Of a stretch of DNA of 64,000 bases, positions 22,189 through 33,049 are shown piece by piece (the first letter of the stretch is position 1; each line of letters opens with the position of its first letter). This DNA comes from Gordionus sp. m RMFG-2023. Its lineage: Eukaryota; Nematomorpha; Gordioida; Chordodea; Parachordodidae. A program made the translations under genes and the position numbers. The stretch covers positions 22,359,561-22,423,560 of the forward strand of contig NC_088775.1 in the NCBI RefSeq assembly GCF_954871325.1, read 5' to 3'. The notes beneath the pieces are model-generated. The model searched no databases and was not told the origin of the DNA. It worked only from the letters and a program-made list of their open reading frames with translations.

Positions 22189-23110
22189 CTAAGTATTTTG
22201 GCGCATCATAAAAATAGAGAGAATTACAATCTCCTCAAATAGGACATCAATGTCTTTCGGTATTTTTAATATATTTATTAAATTATAAAAACCATCAATT
22301 GATGGTTTCTGTTCCAAGGTCATAATATTTATACATTTGTAAATAGAGTTATTAAAATCAAATTTTGAATGTAAATATTCTAAAATTGTCTTAATAAAAA
22401 TATCTGTATCATTTAAAAATGTACCAATTATAGTATTATTTGAACATTTTAATATAATATTTTTAGCAATAGCGCCACAAAATTTATTATCAAATTTTAA
22501 CTGTATAGATGAACAGAGCTGTAGCATGATTTTGTGAATTTTTTTTAATAAAGAATATTCTGATTGCAACTGAATATTAACTGCATGAAGTAGATTTCCT
22601 ACATGTGAAACGAATTCCAAATATGCTTCTGCCATTTCATACTCGAAAAATTTTTTCAAAATATTAGGACAGCTTTTAAAATCTCTATTTAAGAAGTTTT
22701 TTTAAGTTTGTAAAATTTTAAAATTCTATCGATGGCAACAACCATATGATAGGTATATATCGCAACACTCACACCATTCCGAATCAGACCACATCACCAA
22801 CTCTTTTAATTTATTCATCTTTTAGTTGATGAACTAAATTCGTTAAAACATTTCATCACAATTATTTCGACACCAATTGGTATTAATTCATTATTATGCT
22901 GCCTCAATTCGGTAAATTTGGTTTTTGCCAAAATTTACAGAGGCATTATCAGCGCAGAAAGCTGACATGCAAATCATTGATAACCCTGAATCAGCTATAT
23001 TTATCATCATGTGGCTAGCAACATTATTGGATTTTTCACTATTCGATGAAAAAATTTTAACAGTTTTTTTGAAATGTACTTATTCTTGTTGAAATAGCGA
23101 AGGGGGGAAT
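22189..23110 (-). pseudogene. hAT transposase fragment (copy C)
   Basis: The longest open part (22659-22189, 156 codons) begins MKKFFEYEMAEAYLEFVSHV and runs through FIKTILEYLHSKFDFNNSIY to a stop. Upstream on the minus strand the sequence matches copy A, including the segment at about 22960-23040 corresponding to an ADNASVNFG-like part of the hAT core. It is a DNA-transposon relic missing the N-terminus. It is collinear with copy A over about 700 bp but has an extra ~180 bp near 22740-22920. There is a tandem repeat directly upstream at 23118. Confidence 0.55.
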
Positions 23111-23117
23111 GTTTTAA

Positions 23118-23570
23118 TATTTCCCTATGTAAAACTTTAAAACAACTAAATTTTTAGTTTGCTTATTATCAGCTCTACTTTGAGATCCTTTTAATGTATA
23201 AACTTAATATATAATTTAAATTTATTAAAATAATTATGTAAAACTTTAAAACAACTAAATTTTTAGTTTGTTTATTGTCAGCTCTATTTTGAGAACTTTT
23301 TAATGTACAAACTAAATATATAATTTATTAAAATAATTATATAAAACTTTAAAACAACTAAATTTTTAGTTTGTTTATTGTCAGCTTTATTTTGAGATCC
23401 AATGCATAAACTTATGTATAATTTAAATTAATAAAATAATTATGTAAAACTTTAAAACAACTAAATTTTTAGTTTGTTTATTGTCAGCTCTATTTTGAGA
23501 TCTTTTAAATGTATAATATATAATTTATTAAAATAATTATGTAAAACTTTAAAACAACTAAATCAAATTT
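23118..23570. repeat. Minisatellite, about 4-5 units of ~110 bp
   Basis: Units share TATGTAAAACTTTAAAACAA, then CTAAATTTTTAGTTTG, TTATTGTCAGCTCTATTTTG and AATTTATTAAAATAAT. Units begin near 23121, 23234, 23338, 23443 and (partial) 23538. The array lies just upstream of the first recognised exon of the hAT transposase at 23608. Confidence 0.75.
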
Positions 23571-23607
23571 TTTATTTGTTTCTCTTTTTTAAATATCTTT
23601 TTTCTAA

Positions 23608-25337
23608 TAGGGCGAAATTATGTTTTGATGTGCTGCTTAGATTTATTGCCATTTGATTCTATAAGCAATAAGGGATGACAGATTTTCTAAAGGTTTAAAA
23701 TTTAAATAAAATGATTATTAAAAAATAAATTGCCTAAAAAAATAGAAATATAAGATAATTGATTCCTCATCAGAATTGCTTAATAGGACAACTATTAATC
23801 GGGGAGCACTTGATGATGTTTATTGTTCTATAAAGGCACATGTTTTAAACCTGATTGATGCTGGTCCAAAATTATGTTCCATTACTTTTGATTTATGGAC
23901 CGATCATTTCAAGCTGCGAAATTATATTACATTTAGTCTTCATCATTTAGATGAAAATTTTGATTTAAAATATTTTACCCTGGCAACCCGAAATGTGACT
24001 CAAAAGCATACTGGGGAAACCATATTATCGGAGATTGATGGTATCGAAGAGGAGTTTCATTTAAAAGCCAAAATAATACAAATGGTAACTGATGCAGGGG
24101 CAAATGTCAAAAGAAGCGTCAGATTGTATGAGCATCATTTATGCTTAGGCCATGGACTACATAATTTGGTTACAGTTGATGGCATAAAAAAAGTTGCCAG
24201 AATTGATAATCTCCTCAAAAAAATTAGAGAAATTATTTCAGCCCTCAGATATCGAGTAGCTGATTTGGAATGTGAAATTGAAGATGAGCATCGTAAATGT
24301 GTCCAGTCAATTTATGAGACAGGTCATATCTTGGATATTGATGATTCTAATCCATACCTTATTGACCATTTTGATAACGAAGCGGATACTAGATAGTCAT
24401 TACACCAACCAATCTATATAATACAAAAACGTTAAAATTAAATTGCCCTACCCGCTGGCACAGCATATTAATTATGCTAGAAAGTGTTCGTAGCGTGAAC
24501 AAAAATCCTATTAATAATGTTTTGAATAAATTAGGAAAACAATGTTTAAAACTTTTTAATAATGGGATATGATTGACGAGCTTTATGCCGTATTAATTCC
24601 ATTCCGAGAGTCGGTGGAATTTCTTTCCTCCCAAAAGGGATCGACTATAAATCTAGGGTTATTATTTCGCAGTGAAATAGAAACCCACATACAGATCAAT
24701 ATATCTGATTCCTCAGATATTATTTGTTTAAAAGAAAATATGCAAAAAAGCTTGACCATAGGTTTCCCATTACTGAACTTCAAGTTATTTTATATTTTTA
24801 TTAATAAAATTATATTTTGAACATTAGATATTAGCGACTCTCCTTGATCCCAGATTTCAAAATTTGAAAATTGTGACAGAATATTTAAATTCAAATTCTA
24901 CTACATCATTGCAATTTTTAACAAGACATTTAAAACTTTTAGAAAATGGTAAAAATGCACAAAGTGAAATCCAAGTTGAAGATAATGGGGAGACTTCCAG
25001 TTCTTATATCGCCAAAATAGCTCGTAAACATTCCATTCCAGGCAGTGATTATAACAATATAAGTAATTTAGAACAAGAATGCCATATTTTGCTAAGCCAA
25101 AATAATATCCCAGAAGAGGATGCATTAACCTTTTGGAAGAAAAAGCAACTGGAACTTCCTAGGCTTGCTAATTTAGCTAGGAAGGTTCTTTGTACACCTG
25201 CAACCAGTACACCCAGCGAAAGAATTTTTTCCATTGCTGGATTAATACTCAATGGAAAAAGGACTTCTTTATGTCCCACAAATCTTGATAAAATTATATT
25301 TATTAATGATAATAATTTAGCTAAATCTGAATTCTGA
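23608..25337 (+). pseudogene. hAT transposase, BED/ZBED-like, C-terminal two thirds
   Basis: A short exon (about 23608-23692) reads LLPFDSISNK, typical of the segment before the catalytic core. The next (from about 23774) gives RTTINRGALDD, SITFDLWTDHFKLRNYITFS with the first catalytic Asp, VTDAGANVKRS with the second, and CLGHGLHNLV (the hAT C/H motif). A frame change follows near 24395, then CPTRWHS and SEIETHIQINISD. An intron at about 24786-24830 precedes ILATLLDPRFQN, and the end carries the dimerisation motif LCTPATSTPSERIFSIAG. The BED finger is missing upstream. A few frame changes make it a pseudogene, though fairly young. The related fragment at 53050-53600 is the same family. Confidence 0.8.
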
Positions 25338-25619
25338 TTTATTATATTTCTTACTTAATATTTTGTTTGAATTCCTAAATATATATTTGTTATAATAAAA
25401 ATCAATAGAATATTATTAATATGTGTTGTTTATGTGACTCTGATCTGAGTGAAAATGCAATTCCTTAGTCTATTTCTGAGAATGAGAAATACATGAATTT
25501 AAATTGAAGTGAGACAGGAAATAATTTAAGAAATAAACTATGTTAACAATGTGTTAGAAAAGAGAGCCAAATTATAAAAAAATGTAATACATTGATTTAT
25601 AAATTAAATTTATTAAAAA

Positions 25620-25752
25620 AATTTTTTTAAATAAATATCGCGCCGCCGCCAACAATTTAGTAGGCGGCGGCAAAATCGGCGCGCCGCCGAACGCCGATAA
25701 AAAATTTTAAAAAAACCACCGCCGTCAATTGAGACATCGGCGCACAGGTCTA
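25620..25752 (+). repeat. Right terminus of the ZBED-like hAT
   Basis: A GC-rich block of CGCCGCCG repeats closes with ATCGGCGCACAGGTCTA, whose reverse complement TAGACCTGTGCGCCGAT is a hAT-like terminus. It lies 283 bp after the transposase stop. A related GACCTGTGCGC end occurs at 52762 beside the minus-strand relative. The left terminus was not found, so no target duplication can be named. Confidence 0.6.
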
Positions 25753-25808
25753 ATTATGACACAATAAAATACTAAAATTTTTTGAAATTGCAAAAAAACT
25801 AAAATCTT

Positions 25809-27977
25809 GTGTTGTTAAAAAGTGAGTTTTTACGACCTTGAGTGAGTCGTAAAAATTGGCTCAGGCTCAAGCCCACTCAGGAGTTTGATCAAGCCGGCAC
25901 TGGAACTTCTCGAGTATAATTTTGAGCCAAAGTTTATATTTATATTTACTATTTAGAAAGAATATAATAAAATAATCATTTGTGTACCATGCCAAGCTGC
26001 CTCATATATATATTTTTTTTGCTTTTAAATTTTTTTTTACATAATAATTTATTTTTTAATATAGAAATTAAAATATGTAGTTTCTAGACAATCCAATCGC
26101 TCAAATATTGATGCATCTGCGATTGAGGATTTTTATAAAATAAACATTTTTATTCCCCTTTGATAATTTTATATTAAAAAGCTTTTATTTTCTTTTGCCG
26201 GTCGAGTCTAACTGTTAATTACATTTGAAACCCAAGAGGATAGTAAGAAAATCTTTTACGCTGATGCAGTAGTCTCACATATGATAGTTACTTTGTGATA
26301 TCGAATTTTGGTAAAAAAAAATCTTGACAGAATAGAGTATTCTTTAAAACCAAAAAATGTTATGCAAGCTCTTTCCATGTGTAATTGCACTTTAAATTCC
26401 CTGCCTAAAATATCAAAACATTATTAATTATTTTAGCTTCCCTACCAATTCGTATCTTCACTAATGAATGATCTTTTTCAACTTTAAAAAGGTTAAAAAC
26501 TTATTTTAGAGATGCCACCGGTAAAAAAAATTTAAATGTAACCCTATTAAATATTTATAAGAAGATTATTATAGATAAAAATTTGATTCTAAATGAATTA
26601 TCCAAATCTTAAGGAAATTAACCTCATACTCAAATTTTTTCATAAAATGAATTCTTAATTATAACATTTATATAATATTAACTCATAAAATTTATGCAAT
26701 TAATCAGGGTTGGCAAGTCGGTCAATTGACAAGTCAAATTCAGTCAATTGACCTGGTCAAACATTCTAAAAAAAATCTGAAGAAAAAAAATATTAAAAAT
26801 ATGTTTAAAAAGAGAAAAATGATATAAATACATGTCATCATAATGTATTATTTATAGGTCCCCGAAGGTGGTGGTGACTAAATTATTTTAAGTGATATAA
26901 TTAATTTCAGAAGTATAAACGACATGTTTAATAGTTATATGGTAATCAGTAATTTCCGTAAGAAATAATCCATTCCGTTTGCCAACCATGCCCAATTAAG
27001 AGTACCAATTCCTAATTTTATTTTTTTTAGAAAGAAATAGGTTGATTTGGGATATTCTTACAAAAATAGTAATCGATTGAAAATCTTGATATCAGGAAAA
27101 TCGATTAAAAATATTAAAGAAAATGATAATATTGAATATGAATCAGAACACTACTGAGAGCTAAACGTTAGTTATTGAATTACAATGAATTTAAAAAATT
27201 GATAATATCGATTCATTCTACTATTATATTCAAAATAAAGTTAATATTGATTTAAAAAAACATTTATATGAATTTTCGTATTTGACCGGTCAAATACAAA
27301 GTCCTGTGTATATTTATATTTGAAAATATCGTCTTATTTTTATCATTATTTGCATAAGAATCACTTATATTTTATGTAATTGTTAAATTACTTTTTTTTA
27401 GAGTTTTTATACAGTAAAAATTTTTAATATTATAATCTGTATAAAATATCTACATTTTGAAATTTATTTTAAATAATAAAAACATATAATGAAATATTCT
27501 CTAAAATTTTGTTATATCCATATTTAAAATAAAAAATATATTCTATAAAAAATAATAGCGCCTGGCTTCTAACACGAATTAAATATATCTATTTATTTGA
27601 CAAAATGTAATGATATCGCAAGATAAAAATTTAAGCCCCTGTTCGAAAAAAATATATTAGGCCCTAATCGAAATTATTTTTAAAAAAATGGGGTACGGGC
27701 CAGGGGTATAGTGTCATCTAAAAGTTATGCAACAAATTTAGCTAGCTTACTCATGTTGCTCATCGATCTAGCTTAATTTTTTTTATCAAAATAGAGATGA
27801 CACACTATTTCTACATAATTATAATATTAAAATTCTTATTCGCAAATAAATAAATTTCTGCTTAAAAGTCGGCTTGAGCCAACTACTGAACCGACTTGAG
27901 CCTGAGTCGATTTTTCGACTCAAAAACTGACTGAGTTTAGGGCTAAGTTGGTTTGGCTCAGCTATTTAACAATACTA
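25809..27977. mobile_element. TAGTGTTGTTAAA-type inverted-repeat element, ~2.2 kb
   Basis: The left end GTGTTGTTAAAAAGTGAG and right end GCTATTTAACAATACTA are inverse copies. Each is followed inward by GAGTC/GGCTCAAG-rich repeats (25830-25900 and 27860-27960). The ends resemble those of the 36500-40011 element, so both belong to one group. No clean 8-bp duplication was found (AATCTT is shared). The interior shows no transposase frame but contains a small MITE (26705-26990). Confidence 0.6.
26705..26990. mobile_element. hAT-like MITE, ~286 bp
   Basis: Starts CAGGGTTGGCAAGTCGGTC and ends CCGTTTGCCAACCATG. The ends are inverse copies over about 12 bp with mismatches, and CAATTAA occurs next to both ends, giving an approximate target duplication. 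GGTCAATTGAC palindromic blocks lie near the left end. No coding capacity. Confidence 0.5.
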
Positions 27978-28089
27978 ATCTTATTACTTAAAAACGAAGG
28001 TTAAACAAGGTAAAAAAAATATATTAATTATAATCATCGTTCGTTACAAATTTTCGGTCTAATAATTTTACTTCTTTTATATATTAAAA

Positions 28090-28405
28090 TAAAATTACTT
28101 GTTGATGTACTTATGCAATATATCTATTACACAGGGAGCATTTCCTATGCCCTTTCTTCGGTGTTTCCACAAATATTTTTTTGCAAAGATCATTGCTAGA
28201 TTCAACGGGATCAAACTTTCATCTAATATCTTTAAAAAATTATCATTTATATGATTTTATAACATAGCTAACAGAAATATAAATTTACCTGAAGATCTTC
28301 ACCAAATTGAGATTGACTATTCAATAGTGAAGATTTTAAGAAATTTGTGGAATCATCCAAGAATGATAAACTGTCTGATGGGGTAATAATTTCATCCTGA
28401 TCCAT
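28090..28405 (-). pseudogene. 5' exons of a hAT transposase with BED-like finger
   Basis: On the minus strand an open 39-codon exon (28405-28289) reads MDQDEIITPSDSLSFLDDST and ends in EDLQ at a GT donor. A ~59-bp intron follows, then a second exon (from about 28229) in which FVETPKKGHRKCSLCNRYI resembles the CxxC half of a BED zinc finger. The second exon fits better in a shifted frame, so the gene is damaged. The sequence beyond is occupied by the 25809-27977 element. It could be the start of the transposase gene of the outer hAT; that is an inference from position only. Confidence 0.45.
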
Positions 28406-28659
28406 AATTTATAAAAGTAATCAATTTTTTAAATTTAAAAAAAATTTTTTATTAAACATATGCATATATAATTATAATCTTTACTAATGTACAACAAAAG
28501 AAATAAAAGAAATTTCAATAATGCTTATAAAACTGAAAAATATGGTCAATATGTTTCATTAAATCATCACAACATATTATTATATAAAAGTTATAAAAAT
28601 ATTATATTTTAAAATAAAAATATGTTAGTTTATATATCGGGCTGCAAAGAAAATTTTCT

Positions 28660-29440
28660 TTATTCGAACGAAAATGTAAACAGAGGAACAAAATAAAACT
28701 TCACATCATTTTAAATATTTTTTTAAGTTAGCAAAGATTTAAATAAACTTAATTACAATAAATATATTATTCAATGTAAATAAAGAATATTTCAGTGTAT
28801 TTAGAATCGTTTTGTTTGCAATACTGAAATTTATCATATAGAAAAAATTTGCAATATTTTTTAAGTTAGCAAAGATTTAAATAAACTTAATTGGAATGAA
28901 AAATTATCTGCCCAAGACCATATCCAAAAATTTATATCGTAAATTTGCAATATTTTTTTAAGTTAGCAAAGATTTAAACAAACTTAATTATAAAATAAAG
29001 AATATTTCAGTGTATTTAGGCATTCATTTTGTTTGCGATACTTAAATTTATCATATAGAAAAAATTGGCAATATTTTTTTTAAGTTAGCAAAGATTTAAA
29101 TAAACTTAATCACAATAAATAATATATTATTCAATGTAAATAAAGAATGTTTCAGTGTATTTAGGCGATCATTTTGCTGCGATACTGAAATTTATCATAT
29201 AGAAAAAATTTGCAATATTTTTTAAGTTAGCAAAGATTTAAATAAACTTAATTGGAATGAAAAATTATCAGGCCCAAGACCATATCCAAAAATTTAATTC
29301 ATTATAAATTTGCAATATTTTTTTAAGTTAGCAAAGATTTAAATAGCTTAATTGAAATAAAAAATTAGTAGGTATACTCAAAATAAATAAATATTCTATT
29401 AAAATTGCTAAAATTTATTATTAGAAAAATTTACAATCAT
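28660..29440. repeat. Minisatellite of GTTAGCAAAGATTTAAATAA units
   Basis: The phrase TTTTTTAAGTTAGCAAAGAT occurs about six times (near 28725, 28858, 28955, 29079, 29218 and 29323), embedded in longer units. These contain ATTTCAGTGTATTTAGGC, ACTGAAATTTATCATATAG and, in alternating units, GGCCCAAGACCATATCCAAA. Two unit types alternate, so the array grew by duplication of a longer dimer. No coding capacity. Confidence 0.75.
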
Positions 29441-29760
29441 TTACTTTGCAAAGTTGAGTATTGGTAGAATAATAGGTTTTTATGCCAGTTTATAAGTTAA
29501 TCGTTGTTATAATGCTATCAAATATATATAAATAATTCAATAATATACAATTACTTTGTAGGCCAGCAATTGGCTATGTTTTAATATACTTTATCTAAAA
29601 TTAATTAAATTAAGATATTAAAAAGATATATTATTTACAACTTTGCAAAGTTGAGTATTGGTATAATAATCAGTTTATAAATTAATCGTTGTTATAATGC
29701 TATCAAATATATATAAATAATTCAATAATAATATACAATTACTTTGTAGGCCAGCAATAT
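29440..29760. repeat. Two tandem ~200-bp units ending in TACTTTGTAGGCCAGCAAT
   Basis: Units begin ACTTTGCAAAGTTGAGTATT at about 29447 and 29640 and are nearly identical apart from a ~30-bp difference near the start. They directly follow the preceding minisatellite. Confidence 0.7.
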
Positions 29761-29997
29761 TTACAATTGATCATGATACACTCTTCATAAATCTGATTTA
29801 AACGAACTCCCAAATCAATCATATATGTCAATATCACTAAAAAAAATAAGGTTAAATCTTAACATGTCAGTCATAAATGCCAAAATCACTAAATTAGAAT
29901 CTATTTAAATTGGGAGTTCATTTAAAACGTTACATATTTTTCTGGATAAAACACTGTTAGCCGTTTTTAAAAATCGGCTCAAAACGAGCTGTTTAAC
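29761..29997. other. AT-rich interval with ATCGGCTC end
   Basis: About 240 bp. Two AAATCAATCATATATGTC-like phrases (29811 and 29868) hint at a short duplication. Its last bases, GAGCTGTTTAAC, look like the start of a TTTAACAACACTA terminus that has been split by the hAT inserted at 29998. Confidence 0.4.
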
Positions 29998-30009
29998 CAA
30001 CGTCTACAT

Positions 30010-30145
30010 GGCCAGGGGGGGGGGGTAGGAGACAAATGCCTCCAGAATATAATGGCATTTTTGGGGGCAGGTATTGATTTTTTGGGGGTAGGCATTAATT
30101 TTTTGGGGGTAGGTATTGATTTTTTTTTTGGGGGGGGGGGGGGTA
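30010..30145 (+). repeat. G-rich subterminal repeats TTGGGGGTAGGTATTGA
   Basis: Starts with a run of 10 or more G, then four phrases of the type TTTTTGGGGGTAGGTATTGATT, ending in a run of 14 G. The right end has a weaker counterpart (GTGGGTATATGTAGATTTTGG, 35810-35830). Four or more G-runs within 130 bp could fold as a G-quadruplex. The role may be transposase binding. Confidence 0.65.
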
Positions 30146-30502
30146 ATTTTTGATTTAAATTATAATCTTTTTAAATCATTAGATACGATTATGATGGTTA
30201 TCGTTGATTTTCTGACAAATGTCAATTAAAGTAAAGATATTTGTCAATTAATAAATAATATAAACTTTCTTTGTCAACCATTTTCATTTACCATTTTATC
30301 AAGTTAATATATACACATTTCCTATTTGGTACTTTTCTTAGAGGTTAATATATTTATATTATGTTTTTTAATAAATTTCTAGATTTTAGCAGGATAAATT
30401 TTAGGTAATTTTTTGAGTCATGCTTAAAAACATATATCAGCAAGCAAAGAATAATAAAAAACATAATATGTAAAAAATTATATTATAATAATTATTTCTT
30501 TC

Positions 30503-30765
30503 TAGATGCCAAGTAACAGAACCTTATTTAAGGTAAAGTGTAATTACCTTACTGTGAAACTTCTAAAATAAGAAGTGACAAGATACATGAACATTATAAA
30601 CATAAACATCTTCATGTCAAGCCAACTGATATGAAATTTACAAAGGTAGCCATCAAAAGAGATAATAATAATTGGGTATCCTTAAATTGTGATATTCCAT
30701 ATAATATCACAAATGGAGTTAAAACCCAGTTGCAAAAAAAGAAAATAACATCTTACTTCCAAAAA
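30503..30765 (+). pseudogene. hAT transposase exon 1 (zinc-finger region)
   Basis: Follows a TTTCTTTCTAG acceptor-like site. The better frame reads CETSKIRSDKIHEHYKHKHL, a His-rich zinc-finger-like end with cysteines just before it. It continues through KRDNNNWVSLNCDIPYNITN to KKKITSYFQK, where a GTAATA donor-like site ends it. One frame change lies within the finger. It is the first recognised exon of the transposase gene whose catalytic exon starts near 33050. Confidence 0.5.
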
Positions 30766-31679
30766 GTAATATTTTTTATTTATTATTGTAACTAAAGACA
30801 ATAAATATTATTGAAAATATACCTTAAATTTGTGAATTAATAGAAACTGATTTTTATTTAAAATTATACTAGAATAATATTAATATTAAAGTAGTCAGGG
30901 TATAATATATTTTATTATTAAATATTTTTTTTAACTCTTTATCTCACTATTTTTATATCTATATATACTTTATAAAGTTCAATTTAACAATATGTTTAAT
31001 AGGTTAATAATAAAAATTTAAAACCAAAGTATTAAAAAAACTTATTAAGTTAATATAATGTAGTAAAATAATAAAAGTAAGGTAATGTTAATTTCTAGGA
31101 ATTTTTAAATTTAAAACTTTTCATCTTTAATTGAATTAAGATTTCAAAGTTCTATTACTTTTTTTTATAATATGAATTGGATTCAACTATTTTTAAAATG
31201 TTATCTGCGTATTTCATCCATTTAGATTATGTGTTATATTAGGTATGTTTATAATATTATCATTGTTTTATTTAGCTATTAGAATTTCTTTATATAATAT
31301 ACTTTCAACATGAATTTCACAATGTTATTTATACTAATTTTTCTATTTATAAGTATACTATTGTTTTTACAGTCATTATAATATTCTTTTATAATTTCTT
31401 CATGAGTTCACAGTTTTATATTAATCTGCATCTATCATGCCTATGAATCTTTCAAGTATATTTTCAAAATGTTTTAACATGATCTTCCCAACAAAGACAT
31501 TTTATTAATGTTTATGATTAACGCATTCAAAATTTGTGAATTCCCTTTGTATTCTACATTCACTGCTGTACCTATCACTTGTATCATCTTGTCATTGTAA
31601 CCTGATAACTTTATGTTGGACTTCATAATATTTTTAATGCCTGTTTTCTCAATCATATATTCTTGTAGAATTAAAACTT

Positions 31680-32760
31680 TATTAAAAACTTAATTATAAT
31701 GTAGTTAAAAAAAATTACCATTTGGCTAAAATTATTAAAAATATAGTTTTTCATAAGGAAAGAAATTAAACTCCTCTTTATTTATAGAAAATCTCAGTTA
31801 TTGAAGATTCACAAATTGTATTATCTCCTCATCCAATCCCCAGTTCCAGTGAAGCGCTTACTTTGCATGATGAGGTATTTAATCTAAATACAAATTATAT
31901 GATAAATTTTGAAGGAAAATAAATTATGATTATGAGGTTATTCAAATATTTCCAACATTTATTAAAAACTTAATTATAATGTAGTTAAGAAAAAAATTAC
32001 CATTTGGCTAAAATTTTATTAAAAATATAGTTTTTCATAAGGAAAGTAATTAAACTCCTCTTTATTTATAGAAAATCTCAGTTATTGAAGATTCACAAAT
32101 TGTATTATCTCCTCATCCAATCCCCAGTTCCAGTGAAGCGTTTACTTTGCATGATGAGGTATTTAATGAATTATATGATAAATTTAGAAGGAAATAAATT
32201 ATGATTATGAGGTTATTCAAATATTTCCAACATTTATTAAAAACTTAATTATAATGTAGTTAAGAAATAAATTACCATTTGGCTAAAATTTTATTAAAAA
32301 TATAGTTTTTTATAAGGAAAGAAATTAAACTCCTCTTTATTTATAGAAAATTTCAGTTATTGAAGATTCACAAATTGTATTATCTCCTCATCCAATTTCC
32401 AGTTCCAGTGAGGCGCTTACTTTGCATGATGAGGTATTTAATTTAAATACGAATTATATGATAACTTTTGAAGGAAATAAATTATGATTATGAGGTTATT
32501 CAAATATTTTCAACATTTATTAAAAACTAATTATAATGTTGTTAAGAAAAAAATTACCATTTGGTTAAAATTTTATTAAAAATATAGTTTTTTATAAGGA
32601 AAGAAATTAAACTCCTCTTTATTTATAGAAAATCTCAGTTATTGAAGATTCACAAATTGTATTATCTCCTCATCCAATCCCCAGTTCTAGTGATGCGCTT
32701 ACTTTGCATGAGGTATTTTATTTAAATAAAATTTATATAATAACTTTTGAAGGGAATAAA
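31680..32760 (+). repeat. Four tandem ~275-bp units, each with one complete small exon
   Basis: Units start with TTTATTAAAAACTTAATTAT and run through CTCCTCTTTATTTATAG (acceptor) into the exon and then GTATTTAAT (donor). Exons lie at 31788-31874, 32072-32158, 32347-32433 (87 nt each) and 32629-32712 (84 nt). All encode KISVIEDSQIVLSS, a Pro/Ser stretch and EALTLHDE with few changes (the third unit has a silent ATTTCC variation; the fourth lacks one codon). All are multiples of three and start and end in the same phase, so one to four copies could be joined in frame by splicing. Intron sequence was duplicated along with the exon. Confidence 0.82.
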
Positions 32761-33049
32761 ATGAGGATATTCAAAGTCCAAGTCTTATTCAGCTATACAA
32801 AAAGAAGGAACCAAATGACCCATTTCACTTCAAATTATTTAGGATGACAAATATTTTGATTAATTTCATAATTGCTGTAGGCCCTTGTCAGCCATGTACA
32901 AATAAATTTCAATATCTTGTTACTCTCAAGAGGTTTTAAATAATATTTAATTTTCATTAATTTTTACCCATCCATTATTTCTATACCAGTTTTTATTATT
33001 TTTACTTTTTAAACAGGAGCATGAATATAACCTATTATAGAAAAGTTAA

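Noticed and set aside
28660-29440. Regular repeats that might suggest a CRISPR array
   Set aside because: Units are long and uneven, spacers are themselves repeated, and no cas genes are present in a eukaryotic context.
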